Shown here one piece after another: positions 1-6,932 of a stretch of 26,433 nt of DNA; the first letter of the stretch is position 1, and each line of letters begins with the position of its first letter. The notes beneath the pieces were generated by a model, which saw only the letters and a program-made list of their open reading frames with translations, did no database searches and was not told where the DNA came from. Where the stretch lies: NCBI GenBank assembly GCA_964651325.1, contig CAZYXP010000029.1, positions 1 to 26,433 on the forward strand, in the 5' to 3' direction. The position numbers and the translations under genes were made by a program. The stretch comes from JADFOB01 sp964651325. GTDB lineage: Bacteria; Planctomycetota; Phycisphaerae; UBA1845.

Positions 1-124
1 TCTTCCGGGTCACCCGTCGGGGTGGCATGGGCAATTCCTGTTTGCCCGTGCAGGGGAGGAAGAAGACACGGGTAAGCAGTAGCTTACCCATGCCACCCAA
101 GTCAAGACTCTTCCGGGTCACCCG
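1..124. repeat. MITE-like repeat: inverted arms inside 16-bp direct repeats
   Basis: A 16-bp sequence, TCTTCCGGGTCACCCG, occurs at 1-16 and exactly again at 109-124. Between the copies lie inverted arms at 20-34 (GGGTGGCATGGGCAA) and 84-98, which match in 14 of 15 positions. A smaller hairpin with GGGCAA and TTGCCC arms sits within 24-48 and recurs at 5844-5867. No open frame spans it. The layout resembles a small non-autonomous element with a duplication on each side, but 16 bp is long for a target-site duplication, so two copies of a longer repeat are equally possible. The left edge is cut by the window. Confidence 0.55.
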
Positions 125-214
125 CCGGAAACCTATGGTTGCGTCGGGCCGTCGTTGGCTCGACAATGGCTCGATTCATCAGCCCTAGTAGGCTTGCCCA
201 GCGGTTGGGAAGCT

Positions 215-228
215 GGAGGGAGATCATG
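215..228 (+). promoter_or_regulatory. Strong ribosome binding site followed by ATG in the wrong frame
   Basis: GGAGGGAG at 215-222 is the best Shine-Dalgarno sequence in this part of the window and is ideally spaced to ATG at 226. That ATG opens a frame (MIAEAISYGN...) offset by one base from the membrane-protein gene that follows. The in-frame ATG of that gene, at 248, has no ribosome binding site of its own. The site therefore probably serves the membrane protein, through either a frameshift or a sequence error. Confidence 0.5.
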
Positions 229-247
229 ATCGCTGAAGCCATATCCT

Positions 248-1054
248 ATGGGAACCGCTTTCTTCTACTCGCTCGCGGCTGGCATGCTGGCCGTGCTTGC
301 CACGGCCGACGCCCGGCTGGTGGCTTGGAAATTTGTGCGCATGGTGGCGGCCATGGTGTTTGGGATGGCTTGCCTGGTCAGCTATTGGGGGATGCGTGAA
401 TCGGCCCCGGATGCGTCCGTACCGGGTGATCTGGCCATTGCTGGCGGCGTGGGCATGGGCGCTATGGCGATGGTGCTGATTTTCCTGGCCCCGTTTTGCG
501 CCGCGAAAAGGCCCCTTTTTCGCATCGTGTGCGGCCTCGGCGGTGCGTGCGGGCTTGTTGCGGCCATCTCCGCTTCTCGGGTCGGGCTTGGCGACAATGC
601 TCCCGGCGCGATGCTTTTAGGCCTGATGGGGCTCAATACAATCACCGGAGCCCTGCTGCTGGGCAGCATTACGCTGGCCTGGCTCTTGGGGCACGCCTAC
701 CTGACCGCGACGAAGATGACCATCACGCCGCTGCAGCATTTCAGCCGGATGCTTTCGCTGTCGGTGGGCGCCCGCTGCGGTTTCCTGCTGCTGAGCCTTT
801 CGCTGGGCTGGTGGTTCGGCGACTTCGGGGAGGCCTCGTTCTATGCCGTCCTGGCCAACTCCTGGCTGGTGCTTTCCCTTCGCATTGGCGTCGGTATCAT
901 GGCGCTAGTGGTGTTCGCGTACATGGTTTCCGATTGTGTTCGCCTGCGGGCGACGCAGTCGGCTACCGGGATTCTCTATTTCGGGTCGATTTTCGTGTAC
1001 GTGGGCGAGATGGCCAGTCGGCAACTCTTGACAGACTGCGGCTGGCCGCTTTGA
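248..1054 (+). CDS. Polytopic membrane protein of unknown function
   Basis: A 268-residue protein with about eight hydrophobic segments, near residues 3-21, 27-47, 62-83, 88-107, 120-146, 165-186, 196-226 and 238-255. No soluble domain is visible. A Gly-His-Ala-Tyr-Leu motif after the fifth segment is followed by Ile-Thr-Pro-Leu, giving conserved-looking polar residues at a membrane edge, but I cannot assign a family with confidence. The gene is 10 bases upstream of the zinc-ribbon membrane protein on the same strand, so the two are probably co-transcribed. The first in-frame ATG is used here. A stronger ribosome binding site precedes an ATG at 226 in another frame, and joining the two frames by dropping one base near 250-254 would give a natural start, MIAEAISYGTAFFYSL. 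The true N-terminus may therefore be about seven residues longer. Confidence 0.8.
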   Translation: MGTAFFYSLAAGMLAVLATADARLVAWKFVRMVAAMVFGMACLVSYWGMRESAPDASVPGDLAIAGGVGMGAMAMVLIFLAPFCAAKRPLFRIVCGLGGACGLVAAISASRVGLGDNAPGAMLLGLMGLNTITGALLLGSITLAWLLGHAYLTATKMTITPLQHFSRMLSLSVGARCGFLLLSLSLGWWFGDFGEASFYAVLANSWLVLSLRIGVGIMALVVFAYMVSDCVRLRATQSATGILYFGSIFVYVGEMASRQLLTDCGWPL

Positions 1055-1064
1055 GGCGTGAATC

Positions 1065-1505
1065 ATGCAGATACGTTTTCATTGTCCGACGGAAAAATGC
1101 GTCGCGATCATCGAGTATGAACCGCTCGAATCGTGCGGCGAAACCATGCGCTGCCCTCGCTGCAAGGTGGAGCACAAGATCGGCGTCACCGATTCGGTCC
1201 GCGATTCCGCCACGGTCGAGCGATGCGCCGTCTGCGGCGCCCGAGAGCTGTTCATTCGCAAGGACTTCCCGCAGGGGTTTGGCATGGCGGTCGTGGTCGT
1301 GTTCGGCCTGGCCGCGCTGTACTACTTCAGCCAATCCATCCTGATTTCCTGGTCGATCCTGGGCACGGCGCTTCTGCTGGACCTGGTGATTTACTTCGTG
1401 GTCGGCAAGGTGACCACGTGCTACGCCTGCCGCGCGGAATACCGCAAGGGCGCGCTCAACCCGGATCACGAGCAATTCGACCTCGCCACCTCGGAAAAGT
1501 ATTAG
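1065..1505 (+). CDS. Zinc-ribbon membrane protein
   Basis: A 146-residue protein with eight cysteines in four pairs. C7/C12 (spacing x4) and C30/C33 form an N-terminal zinc-ribbon-like knuckle pair. C54/C57 and C119/C122 form a second set, but two transmembrane helices (about 72-89 and 93-115) lie between the halves, so the second site would form only when both helix ends meet on one face of the membrane. The ATG at 1065 begins MQIRFHC, directly at the first ribbon, which supports this start. It follows the polytopic membrane protein by 10 bases and is likely in the same operon. Such two-TM zinc-ribbon proteins are usually annotated as hypothetical; a role in membrane assembly or sensing would be a guess. 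Confidence 0.8.
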   Translation: MQIRFHCPTEKCVAIIEYEPLESCGETMRCPRCKVEHKIGVTDSVRDSATVERCAVCGARELFIRKDFPQGFGMAVVVVFGLAALYYFSQSILISWSILGTALLLDLVIYFVVGKVTTCYACRAEYRKGALNPDHEQFDLATSEKY

Positions 1506-1533
1506 CCCCGATTCGTTTCTTGCCTGACGACCC

Positions 1534-1577
1534 CGAGCCTCGGGCTTCAGCCCGCGCGGCGCCTCGGGCTCGCATGG
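1534..1577. repeat. Palindromic intergenic repeat, family B
   Basis: Downstream of the zinc-ribbon gene, CGGGCTTCAGCCCG (1541-1554) is a perfect short hairpin preceded by CGAGCCT and followed by GCGCGG. A related arrangement of CGAGCC, CGGGCT and CCCGCGCGG occurs at 9251-9300. It lies between converging genes and could also act as a transcription stop, although no T-run follows. Confidence 0.45.
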
Positions 1578-1656
1578 CGCGGCAACCCTCCGCTTTTTGT
1601 GCGGAATCGCCCAGCCGGGGGCGGCTGGTCTACATTGAAATCAGCGAACCGGGCGG

Positions 1657-2097
1657 CTAGCCGGCCTTCTTCTTCGGTTCTGTAGACACAGCATCGCGCC
1701 GCACGCGTTCTGCACGGTCCAAAAGCTCCTGCGGTGTTGGGATGACCTTGGGCGATAGCGTAAAATGCTTGATGTGAACGTCGTGAACCTGCCTTGGCGT
1801 GAGCACCTCGACCATGAAATCAAAGGGAATGTATTGATACCAAGGACGCTTTACCGTCCAGTTCGTCTTGAGCGTTTCAAACCCTTTCTTGCGGATCACT
1901 ACGTCGTAGTCGCCGTACCATAGAAAATCCGTGGCGACCTCGCTTCGCCCGACCTCCTCGTCGTTGATGAACACGAGGGAGTTCGCCGGTGTCGTCGTGA
2001 TTTTCATCGTCCGCCGCACGCAGGCCGTTTGTGACGCTGCTACAACCATCGAAAACCCGATAGCCGCGATCATGCGGTTCCATTTAGAAGTCGTCAT
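1657..2097 (-). CDS. PEGA-domain lipoprotein
   Basis: A 146-residue exported protein. Residues 1-25 form a signal sequence ending in Thr-Ala before Cys26, a possible though imperfect lipobox. Residues 30-75 fit a PEGA domain: strands with TTPANSLVFINDEEVGRSE and the typical YDVVIRKKGFE ending. A conserved-looking tail with WYQYIPFDFMVE follows, a pattern seen in PEGA proteins that bear a large surface hydrophobic patch. PEGA domains are extracytoplasmic beta-sandwich modules thought to bind envelope components; a specific ligand cannot be inferred. GAGGG lies just upstream of the ATG. The CBS-domain gene is upstream on the same strand, but 235 bases away, so co-transcription is uncertain. Confidence 0.85.
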   Translation of the reverse strand: MTTSKWNRMIAAIGFSMVVAASQTACVRRTMKITTTPANSLVFINDEEVGRSEVATDFLWYGDYDVVIRKKGFETLKTNWTVKRPWYQYIPFDFMVEVLTPRQVHDVHIKHFTLSPKVIPTPQELLDRAERVRRDAVSTEPKKKAG

Positions 2098-2161
2098 TCG
2101 TTTCCCTCGCGTATTTCGGCTCGGCGTACGTGGGTTTCCCTAGAGAACCTCCATGCCCAAG

Positions 2162-2175
2162 TGGCCGCGCGGCCA
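2162..2175. repeat. 14-bp perfect palindrome
   Basis: TGGCCGCGCGGCCA is fully self-complementary. It lies between the CBS gene and the PEGA lipoprotein gene, 65 bases upstream of the latter's start. It may be a stop for the CBS transcript or an operator; no T-run is present. Confidence 0.35.
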
Positions 2176-2332
2176 AGGCACCCTGCGGCTTCGGCTCAAC
2201 AACACAACGCCGACGAATCCAGTTCAGAGCACCCGGCGCGAGCCTGGTGACGTCCCGCCGCATACGGTCCGCAGGCTAGCGCCCGCGGCTCTGAATCGGT
2301 GCCCGCAACTGGAGTCGGTAGCCGCAAGTCAA

Positions 2333-2767
2333 TCAGCGATGACCGTAGAGATACTCGCTGAGGTATTCGATCGTCGCCTGCTGGTCCGCGACCTCCTGAG
2401 CGACGAGGTCGCCGATCGAGATCATTCCGAACAGGTGCCCGTCCTCTACGACCGGCAAGTGGCGGATGCGGCGGCTGGTCATCACGCTACGGCACTCGGC
2501 CAGCTTCGTCGCGCGATGGCAGCACGCCATCGGAGACGTCATGACCGCCTCCACCAGCGTGTCCTCAGGGGCTTTCCCGGCAGCCACGACACGGTTGAGA
2601 ATATCGCGCTCCGTGAAGATTCCGACCGCCTTGTCACCGCTGGTTACCACGACGGCCCCGATCCGCTGCTCGTTCATGGACTTGGCCGCCGCGAGCACGG
2701 TACTGGCTCCGTCAATGGTTGTTACCGCAGTGCCCTTCATATCGAGGACATTTTGCGCCGTCGGCAT
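2333..2767 (-). CDS. CBS-domain pair protein
   Basis: A 144-residue cytoplasmic protein made almost wholly of two CBS domains: residues about 8-62 (with AKSMNEQRIGAVVV and VGIFTERDIL) and 74-130 (with CRSVMTSRRIRHLPVV and FGMISIGDLV). Paired CBS domains form a Bateman module that binds adenosyl nucleotides and usually regulates a partner; stand-alone forms are common in bacteria and their targets are mostly unknown. The start is secure: GGGAGGT (complement of 2776-2783) stands about nine bases before the ATG at 2767. No neighbouring gene suggests a partner. A longer open frame on the opposite strand here is a shadow. Confidence 0.9.
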   Translation of the reverse strand: MPTAQNVLDMKGTAVTTIDGASTVLAAAKSMNEQRIGAVVVTSGDKAVGIFTERDILNRVVAAGKAPEDTLVEAVMTSPMACCHRATKLAECRSVMTSRRIRHLPVVEDGHLFGMISIGDLVAQEVADQQATIEYLSEYLYGHR

Positions 2768-3454
2768 GGTCTTTACCTCCCTGGTGAGACCGAAACAAAG
2801 CCGAGTTCTCTGTCTGCCAGAGACCCTCGCCGCCTGAAACTCTGGCGGGCATTGGGTATACCACGCAACCCGCAGCCGGGCAAACGTTGGTTATGGGCCG
2901 ATCATGGGTTGCGGGGCCATGAGAAAGAAAGGGGAGATGCGGGACAGATGGGTCGTGCGTTCACCTGCCCCGCATCGATTCCGCCGGTGCGTCACGCCGA
3001 CGTAATGGAGAACGGATCAAACACTGCGTCCGAGGCATCTTGCCTCTAATCGCAACGTTAGCTTCACTTGGCTTCATGCAAAAACAATGCCAAGCCCACG
3101 GGAATTGGAAACCCGCAATTTCAATTCAATATCGCGACCGGCCCGGACGTTCTCGATAGAAGTCCGTAGGTGGCGTACGCCTGCTGGCGTTGCATTCGGC
3201 ACACCGAAGTGCAATCCAGCCGTCCCAATGACGGCCGCGCCAAGCTGCCCCGCCTTTTGGCAACCGATCCCTGACCCCCACGACTCAATCACGAGATCGC
3301 ATGGACCCGACCCAACGCAAACGTTCACCCCTATCTATCAATGCAACACGCCCACTATTCCTGAGAATTAGGGATTTCTAATTTCTTTTTTCGGACCTGG
3401 AGCCTACACTTGCCCCATATCGAACAAAAAGGAAGTATGGCTTTATGGCGTGCG
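2768..3454. other. Gene-poor interval of about 690 bases
   Basis: I see no convincing gene. Two open frames of 84 and 94 codons overlap on opposite strands between 3074 and 3371. Neither has a ribosome binding site or a recognisable motif. An inverted repeat CTTGGC...GCCAAG lies around 3066-3094. An AT-rich hairpin GAATTAG...CTAATT followed by TTTCTTTTTT lies at about 3365-3390 and would stop rightward transcription, yet no rightward gene precedes it. Base composition is lower in GC than in the neighbouring genes, which suggests decayed or non-coding DNA. Confidence 0.5.
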
Positions 3455-4135
3455 CTAGGGGACGAATTTGTACCCAATGCTATGGACGGTCACGATGTGG
3501 CGTGGGTGCTTGGCGTCCGGTTCGATTTTTCTTCGAAGGCTGACGATGTGGTTATCCACGGTTCGGGTGGCCGGGAATCCGCCGAGCCCCCAGATTTCAT
3601 CGAGCAATTTATTCCGCTCCACGGGCTGTTCGGCGTTCTCGATCAAGAGCTTCAAGATTTGCAGCTCGAAATGCCCCAGATTGAACGTTTCGTCGGCGCG
3701 CGTGACTTTCCCCTTAACCATGTCGATGGTCGCCTGACCTACGGTTAGCATTCGAGAGAGCCCGCGCCCGGCGTCGGTGCGCCGTAAAGCCGCCTTAACC
3801 CGGGCCAGCAGCTCCCGCACGCTGAATGGCTTGGTGATGTAGTCATCTGCGCCGACCTCGAGACCCTTGATGATGTCCAACTCTTGAGTCTTGGCGGTCA
3901 ACATGAGGATCGGAATCATGTACCCTGCCTCTCGAATCCTCCTGCAAACCTCCAATCCGTCTATTTTCGGCATCATAAGATCAAGAAGAATCAGATCGGG
4001 GCTAACTTCGGCAGCCGTCTTCAGCGCGGCCTCTCCGTCGCTCGTGACGAACACCTCATAGCCTTCAAACTCAAGGTTGTCCTTGAGCCCCATCGCCATG
4101 TCTGCTTCGTCTTCGGCCACGAGAATTCTTGGCAT
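3455..4135 (-). CDS. OmpR/PhoB-family response regulator
   Basis: A 226-residue transcription regulator. The receiver domain (1-120) has the acidic pair E8/D9, phospho-acceptor D52 in LILLDLMMP, T80 and K102 in ITKPF. The C-terminal winged helix (about 130-226) shows the OmpR signature: FELQILKLLIENAEQPVER, then TVDNHIVSLRRKIEPD and a final TVHSIGYKFVP. It would be phosphorylated by the histidine kinase encoded just upstream and bind promoter DNA. The ATG at 4135 is chosen over an upstream in-frame TTG because GGGAGGCA (complement of 4141-4148) sits ideally in front of it and overlaps the TTG. A 90-base gap containing a dispersed repeat separates it from the kinase gene. Confidence 0.95.
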   Translation of the reverse strand: MPRILVAEDEADMAMGLKDNLEFEGYEVFVTSDGEAALKTAAEVSPDLILLDLMMPKIDGLEVCRRIREAGYMIPILMLTAKTQELDIIKGLEVGADDYITKPFSVRELLARVKAALRRTDAGRGLSRMLTVGQATIDMVKGKVTRADETFNLGHFELQILKLLIENAEQPVERNKLLDEIWGLGGFPATRTVDNHIVSLRRKIEPDAKHPRHIVTVHSIGYKFVP

Positions 4136-4184
4136 CGGCTTGCCTCCCAATGAATATGCATTTCAAACTTGGCTGTTGCCTAAT

Positions 4185-4235
4185 CGCCCTCGGCTGGGCT
4201 GTGCTCAAATCACAGCGAGCGACCGCTATGCCACA
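4185..4235. repeat. Dispersed bipartite palindromic repeat, family A, overlapping a gene end
   Basis: The first part, CGCCCTCGGCTGGGC (4185-4199), is identical to 18379-18393. The second part (4211-4235, starting CACAGCG and ending GCCACA) matches 5962-5986 at 19 of 25 positions. The element fills most of the gap between the kinase and regulator genes. Its distal end encodes the last codons and TAG stop of the kinase gene on the opposite strand. Confidence 0.65.
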
Positions 4236-5797
4236 GGGGACGACTCGGTCGTTGCTTGGTCACCGCCGTCCGGCTTTCCTTCAGGCAAAAATATACGAAA
4301 AGTCGTCCCTTTGACCAGTCTCGATTCTACCTCAATAGATCCGCCATGGGCATGCACAAAATGTTTTAGGACGGCCAGCCCGAGGCCCGTCCCGCCACGC
4401 TGGCGAACGCGGTGGTCGCTGGCGCGAAAGAATCCCTCAAAAACCTGCCGGCGATCCTCCGGGGCGATGCCGATTCCGTGATCGTGGACGGAAATCAACG
4501 CGCCGCGTCGGTCCCGCCGGGTGTCGGAGACGATTTCAATCGCAAGGTATTTCTCATCCTCGGAGTACTTTACCGCATTGCCGATCAGATTGATCAATGC
4601 CTGGGCCACGGCGTGCCGATCGGCGAAAATCTGGGGCAGATCGGGCGCCAAGTACAGATGATGCTCAAAACCCTTGTGGTCCAATTGGAGGCGGTAGGCT
4701 TCATACGTGTCGGTCGCGATTCTCGCCAGGTCCACCAACTCAAACGTGTATTCCTGCCTGCCGGACCCGATCCGCGAGAAGTCCAGCAGGTTATCGATCA
4801 TGACGGCCAGCCGATCCGACTCCCTGGAAATGACCCTGAGGTATTCCGCCTTCTTCTCCTCCGAGGGCACCCGCCCCGATTCCAGCGTCTCTACAAACAT
4901 GCGAATCATCGCGAGCGGCGTCTTCAGCTCGTGGGAAACACCGGCGATGAAGCTGGTTTTGATCTCCGCCAGCGCGGTTTCGTTCTTCGCCAGCCGAGTC
5001 AGCATCCACATGCTCACAAGCAATATGCTCAGCGAAAGGAGCGTCAGCGCGACGTAGGCCCCGGTTTGCGCCAGCAACGCCCGTCCCTGCTCGCGGCTGA
5101 ATGTCTCGGTGGGTTGAATCGCCCAAGCCTTCAACGCGCGGCCAAGCGGTCTTGACCACGTGGACGAGGCTTGGCCGACGGGCACCACAGCAAGCCCGTC
5201 CCGCGGCTCAAGCATGGGATCAAGCAATTCCTTTCGGAGCCTAAGCGCGTCTATGTGCGCCACCACCGTAAGCGAGCGACCCGTTGCCATCGCCCGTTGA
5301 ACGCAAGCGAACACCTGCTTGGTTTCGCCAAGCTGCTCGAAAAACAGATGCATACCTGCCATCGCCGCTTCGGTCGGATCGACAATCGGACGCATCGCCA
5401 GCCGCGCCACAAGTACGTCCCCGATCGAGGGCTCGCTGTGGGGTAACGCCCGCAGCGTTCTCAGACGGCCGCCATCCCACGAGTAAACCCCATCGAGCCA
5501 GACTGGCCAGTTGGGTGGCGGCGACCACACGGAATCATCGTCGGGAGATCGGAGGAACTCCTCCACGACCCCGAGCGCTCGCTCGGTTTGTCGTTCGAAC
5601 CGCCGCTGAACTCCGGCAGCAATCTCGTCGGCGCGCGGCTGTGCGGCCGCGATGAGCCTGTTGGAAAGGTAGCTCGCCTGTACCAGAGCAAGCGTGATCG
5701 CCGCAGTGGCAAGCCCAACCGCGAGCAAAACAAGCCACGTTCCGGCGATTCGCCAATGAAGCAACCGTTGGGCACGTGATGCTGAAGGAGAGGCCAT
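4226..5797 (-). CDS. Membrane sensor histidine kinase
   Basis: A 523-residue sensor kinase. Transmembrane helices at about 19-41 and 246-267 enclose a 200-residue periplasmic sensor region with no motif I recognise. After a short linker comes the HisKA domain with H289 in SHELKTPLAMIR. The catalytic ATPase domain has an N-box (N403, N407), G1 DHGIGIAPED (439-448), an F-box EGFFRASD and G2 GGTGLGL (468-474). All key residues for autophosphorylation are present. It lies directly upstream of the OmpR-type regulator and is its likely partner. The start at 5797 (MASPSAS) is preferred: in-frame starts farther upstream would put a dispersed repeat (5844-5867) into the protein. The final residues PVA and the stop come from a family A repeat, so the original C-terminus may have differed. 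Confidence 0.93.
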   Translation of the reverse strand: MASPSASRAQRLLHWRIAGTWLVLLAVGLATAAITLALVQASYLSNRLIAAAQPRADEIAAGVQRRFERQTERALGVVEEFLRSPDDDSVWSPPPNWPVWLDGVYSWDGGRLRTLRALPHSEPSIGDVLVARLAMRPIVDPTEAAMAGMHLFFEQLGETKQVFACVQRAMATGRSLTVVAHIDALRLRKELLDPMLEPRDGLAVVPVGQASSTWSRPLGRALKAWAIQPTETFSREQGRALLAQTGAYVALTLLSLSILLVSMWMLTRLAKNETALAEIKTSFIAGVSHELKTPLAMIRMFVETLESGRVPSEEKKAEYLRVISRESDRLAVMIDNLLDFSRIGSGRQEYTFELVDLARIATDTYEAYRLQLDHKGFEHHLYLAPDLPQIFADRHAVAQALINLIGNAVKYSEDEKYLAIEIVSDTRRDRRGALISVHDHGIGIAPEDRRQVFEGFFRASDHRVRQRGGTGLGLAVLKHFVHAHGGSIEVESRLVKGTTFRIFLPEGKPDGGDQATTESSPVA

Positions 5798-5843
5798 ATA
5801 GATCGTCGATCCTGTTGAAGCTTGGGCACACCCGACCTGATAG

Positions 5844-5867
5844 GGCATGGGCAAGCATGTTTGCCCG
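5844..5867. repeat. Short hairpin repeat shared with the left end of the window
   Basis: GGCATGGGCAA and TGTTTGCCCG occur here with a spacer one base shorter than in the copy at 24-48. The arms GGGCAA and TTGCCC form a hairpin. It lies upstream of the histidine kinase start, on the 5' side of its transcript. Confidence 0.5.
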
Positions 5868-5888
5868 CTCGCTCAGCTAATTGTAGGT

Positions 5889-5986
5889 CAGCCGCCCTCG
5901 GCTGACGACGCTCGACCTGGGCCACTGTGGGCCAGCCGCCCTCGGCGGGATGTTGCCATGACACAGCGGAGGGCCGCTGTGCTACA
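5889..5986. repeat. Dispersed palindromic repeat cluster, family A
   Basis: CGCCCTCGGC occurs twice, within 5892-5903 and at 5937-5946. It is followed at 5962-5986 by the palindrome-like CACAGCGGAGGGCCGCTGTG plus CTACA. The last 24 bases (5963-5986) are identical to 18406-18429. The whole lies between the LolA-like gene end and the kinase gene start and contains no gene. Confidence 0.7.
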
Positions 5987-6020
5987 CGGAATACCACGTC
6001 CAATCAGCGCTGACGAATCA

Positions 6021-6713
6021 TTACTTCGGCGGTTTCATGTCAAGCGTATCGATCACGCGTGCCCCCTCGGGGGGTGCGTACGCGAAGATTTTGGTATCGA
6101 CGGTCTTGTTGATCTCCAAGGACGTGGTGATCATCTCGCGCCGCTGCCCGTCTGAGCTTTCGGTCAACTGTCGTAGAATCAGGCCATGTTTCTTGGAGAC
6201 CCAAAACGTCGACTTTTGCGTGTGCCCATCGTGCTCGCCAACACATTCGATCACGATGCAGGATTCACCGGCCACAACCTCTGAGTCGCGTTTGCGCGCT
6301 TTGCCTTCGACCAGCAGCCGGCGGAGGCTGGCAAACTCTTCAACAGGCATTTGCTTGCTCTTCACCACGAGCACAGTTTGCCCGATCGGCATCTCTCGCC
6401 ATTCGTGCGTGCCATCTGAGACAACCTTGGTGACTGCGACGATTCGATCCGCCCGCTTAGCGGCCTCGCGGGTCATCGTCACGTGTTTTCGCCCCGCGTC
6501 GGTTTGCAATTCCCACGTTTCGGTCGCGATCGTTGTCGCCGCGTCGCGCGGCCCCGTGGAAACCGTGTAGTTATGGTGAAGGGATTTGATGGCCTCGCGG
6601 CACTGCCCGAGTTCTCTGAGCACGCCTTCAAGCTCACCCGCTCGGCACGTCGTCGGGCGTGGCCATAGCAAAAATGTCGCTAAGACCACAATGGCAGGAA
6701 ACGATCGCCTCAT
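6021..6713 (-). CDS. Exported LolA-fold-like protein
   Basis: A 230-residue protein with a signal peptide at 1-25 (MRRSFPAIVVLATFLLW, cleavage after CRA or so). The mature part has the beta-strand pattern of the outer-membrane lipoprotein carrier/LolA superfamily: an N-terminal helix, ETWELQTDAGRKHVTMTRE, a KVVSDGTHEW strand pair, a central ECVGEHDGHTQKSTFWVSKKHGLILRQ core, and a late TTSLEINKTVDTKIFAYAPPEGA motif, which is typical of this group. Proteins of this type are abundant in Planctomycetota and their cargo is unknown; true LolA function is not implied. It lies between the two-component genes and the Mrp gene, and no clear operon partner is seen. The ATG is preceded by AAGGAAA at a somewhat long distance. 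Confidence 0.8.
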   Translation of the reverse strand: MRRSFPAIVVLATFLLWPRPTTCRAGELEGVLRELGQCREAIKSLHHNYTVSTGPRDAATTIATETWELQTDAGRKHVTMTREAAKRADRIVAVTKVVSDGTHEWREMPIGQTVLVVKSKQMPVEEFASLRRLLVEGKARKRDSEVVAGESCIVIECVGEHDGHTQKSTFWVSKKHGLILRQLTESSDGQRREMITTSLEINKTVDTKIFAYAPPEGARVIDTLDMKPPK

Positions 6714-6828
6714 TGCTTGATTTCCTTGCAGACCAACATTGGATTCAATTCGCTACGACACCAGAATACCCCGAGGAGCTCTATCGGTTCAACCCTCGCA
6801 AATAGCGGTCCCATTTTCGGTCGCCAGA

Positions 6829-6857
6829 TGGAAAGGTTACCAGAAAGGTGCTATATT
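6829..6857 (+). promoter_or_regulatory. Possible sigma-70 promoter of the Mrp gene
   Basis: TGGAAA at 6829 and TATATT at 6852 are separated by 17 bases, matching 4 of 6 and 5 of 6 consensus positions. The start codon of the Mrp gene is 75 bases downstream. This is a reading by eye only. Confidence 0.4.
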
Positions 6858-6932
6858 CTCCGCGAACGAGCGTGCGTGGTTCCCTACGTGCGGAGAATTA
6901 GCTAAGTACGCCAAAATGGAGCGTAAGAACGC

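Noticed and set aside
496..1344. Rightward open frame of 282 codons
   Set aside because: It overlaps both the membrane protein and the zinc-ribbon genes in another frame and is Arg/Ala/Pro rich without motifs, as expected of an out-of-frame reading in GC-rich DNA.
2153..3049. Rightward open frame of 298 codons
   Set aside because: It lies opposite the CBS-domain gene, has no domain, and its composition is that of a complementary-strand shadow; the CBS gene has a clear start signal and two matching domains.
3074..3371. Small open frames on both strands in the gap before the response regulator
   Set aside because: Codon use on the minus strand is not absurd, but there is no ribosome binding site or recognisable domain, and the two frames exclude each other. 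Homology search would settle it.
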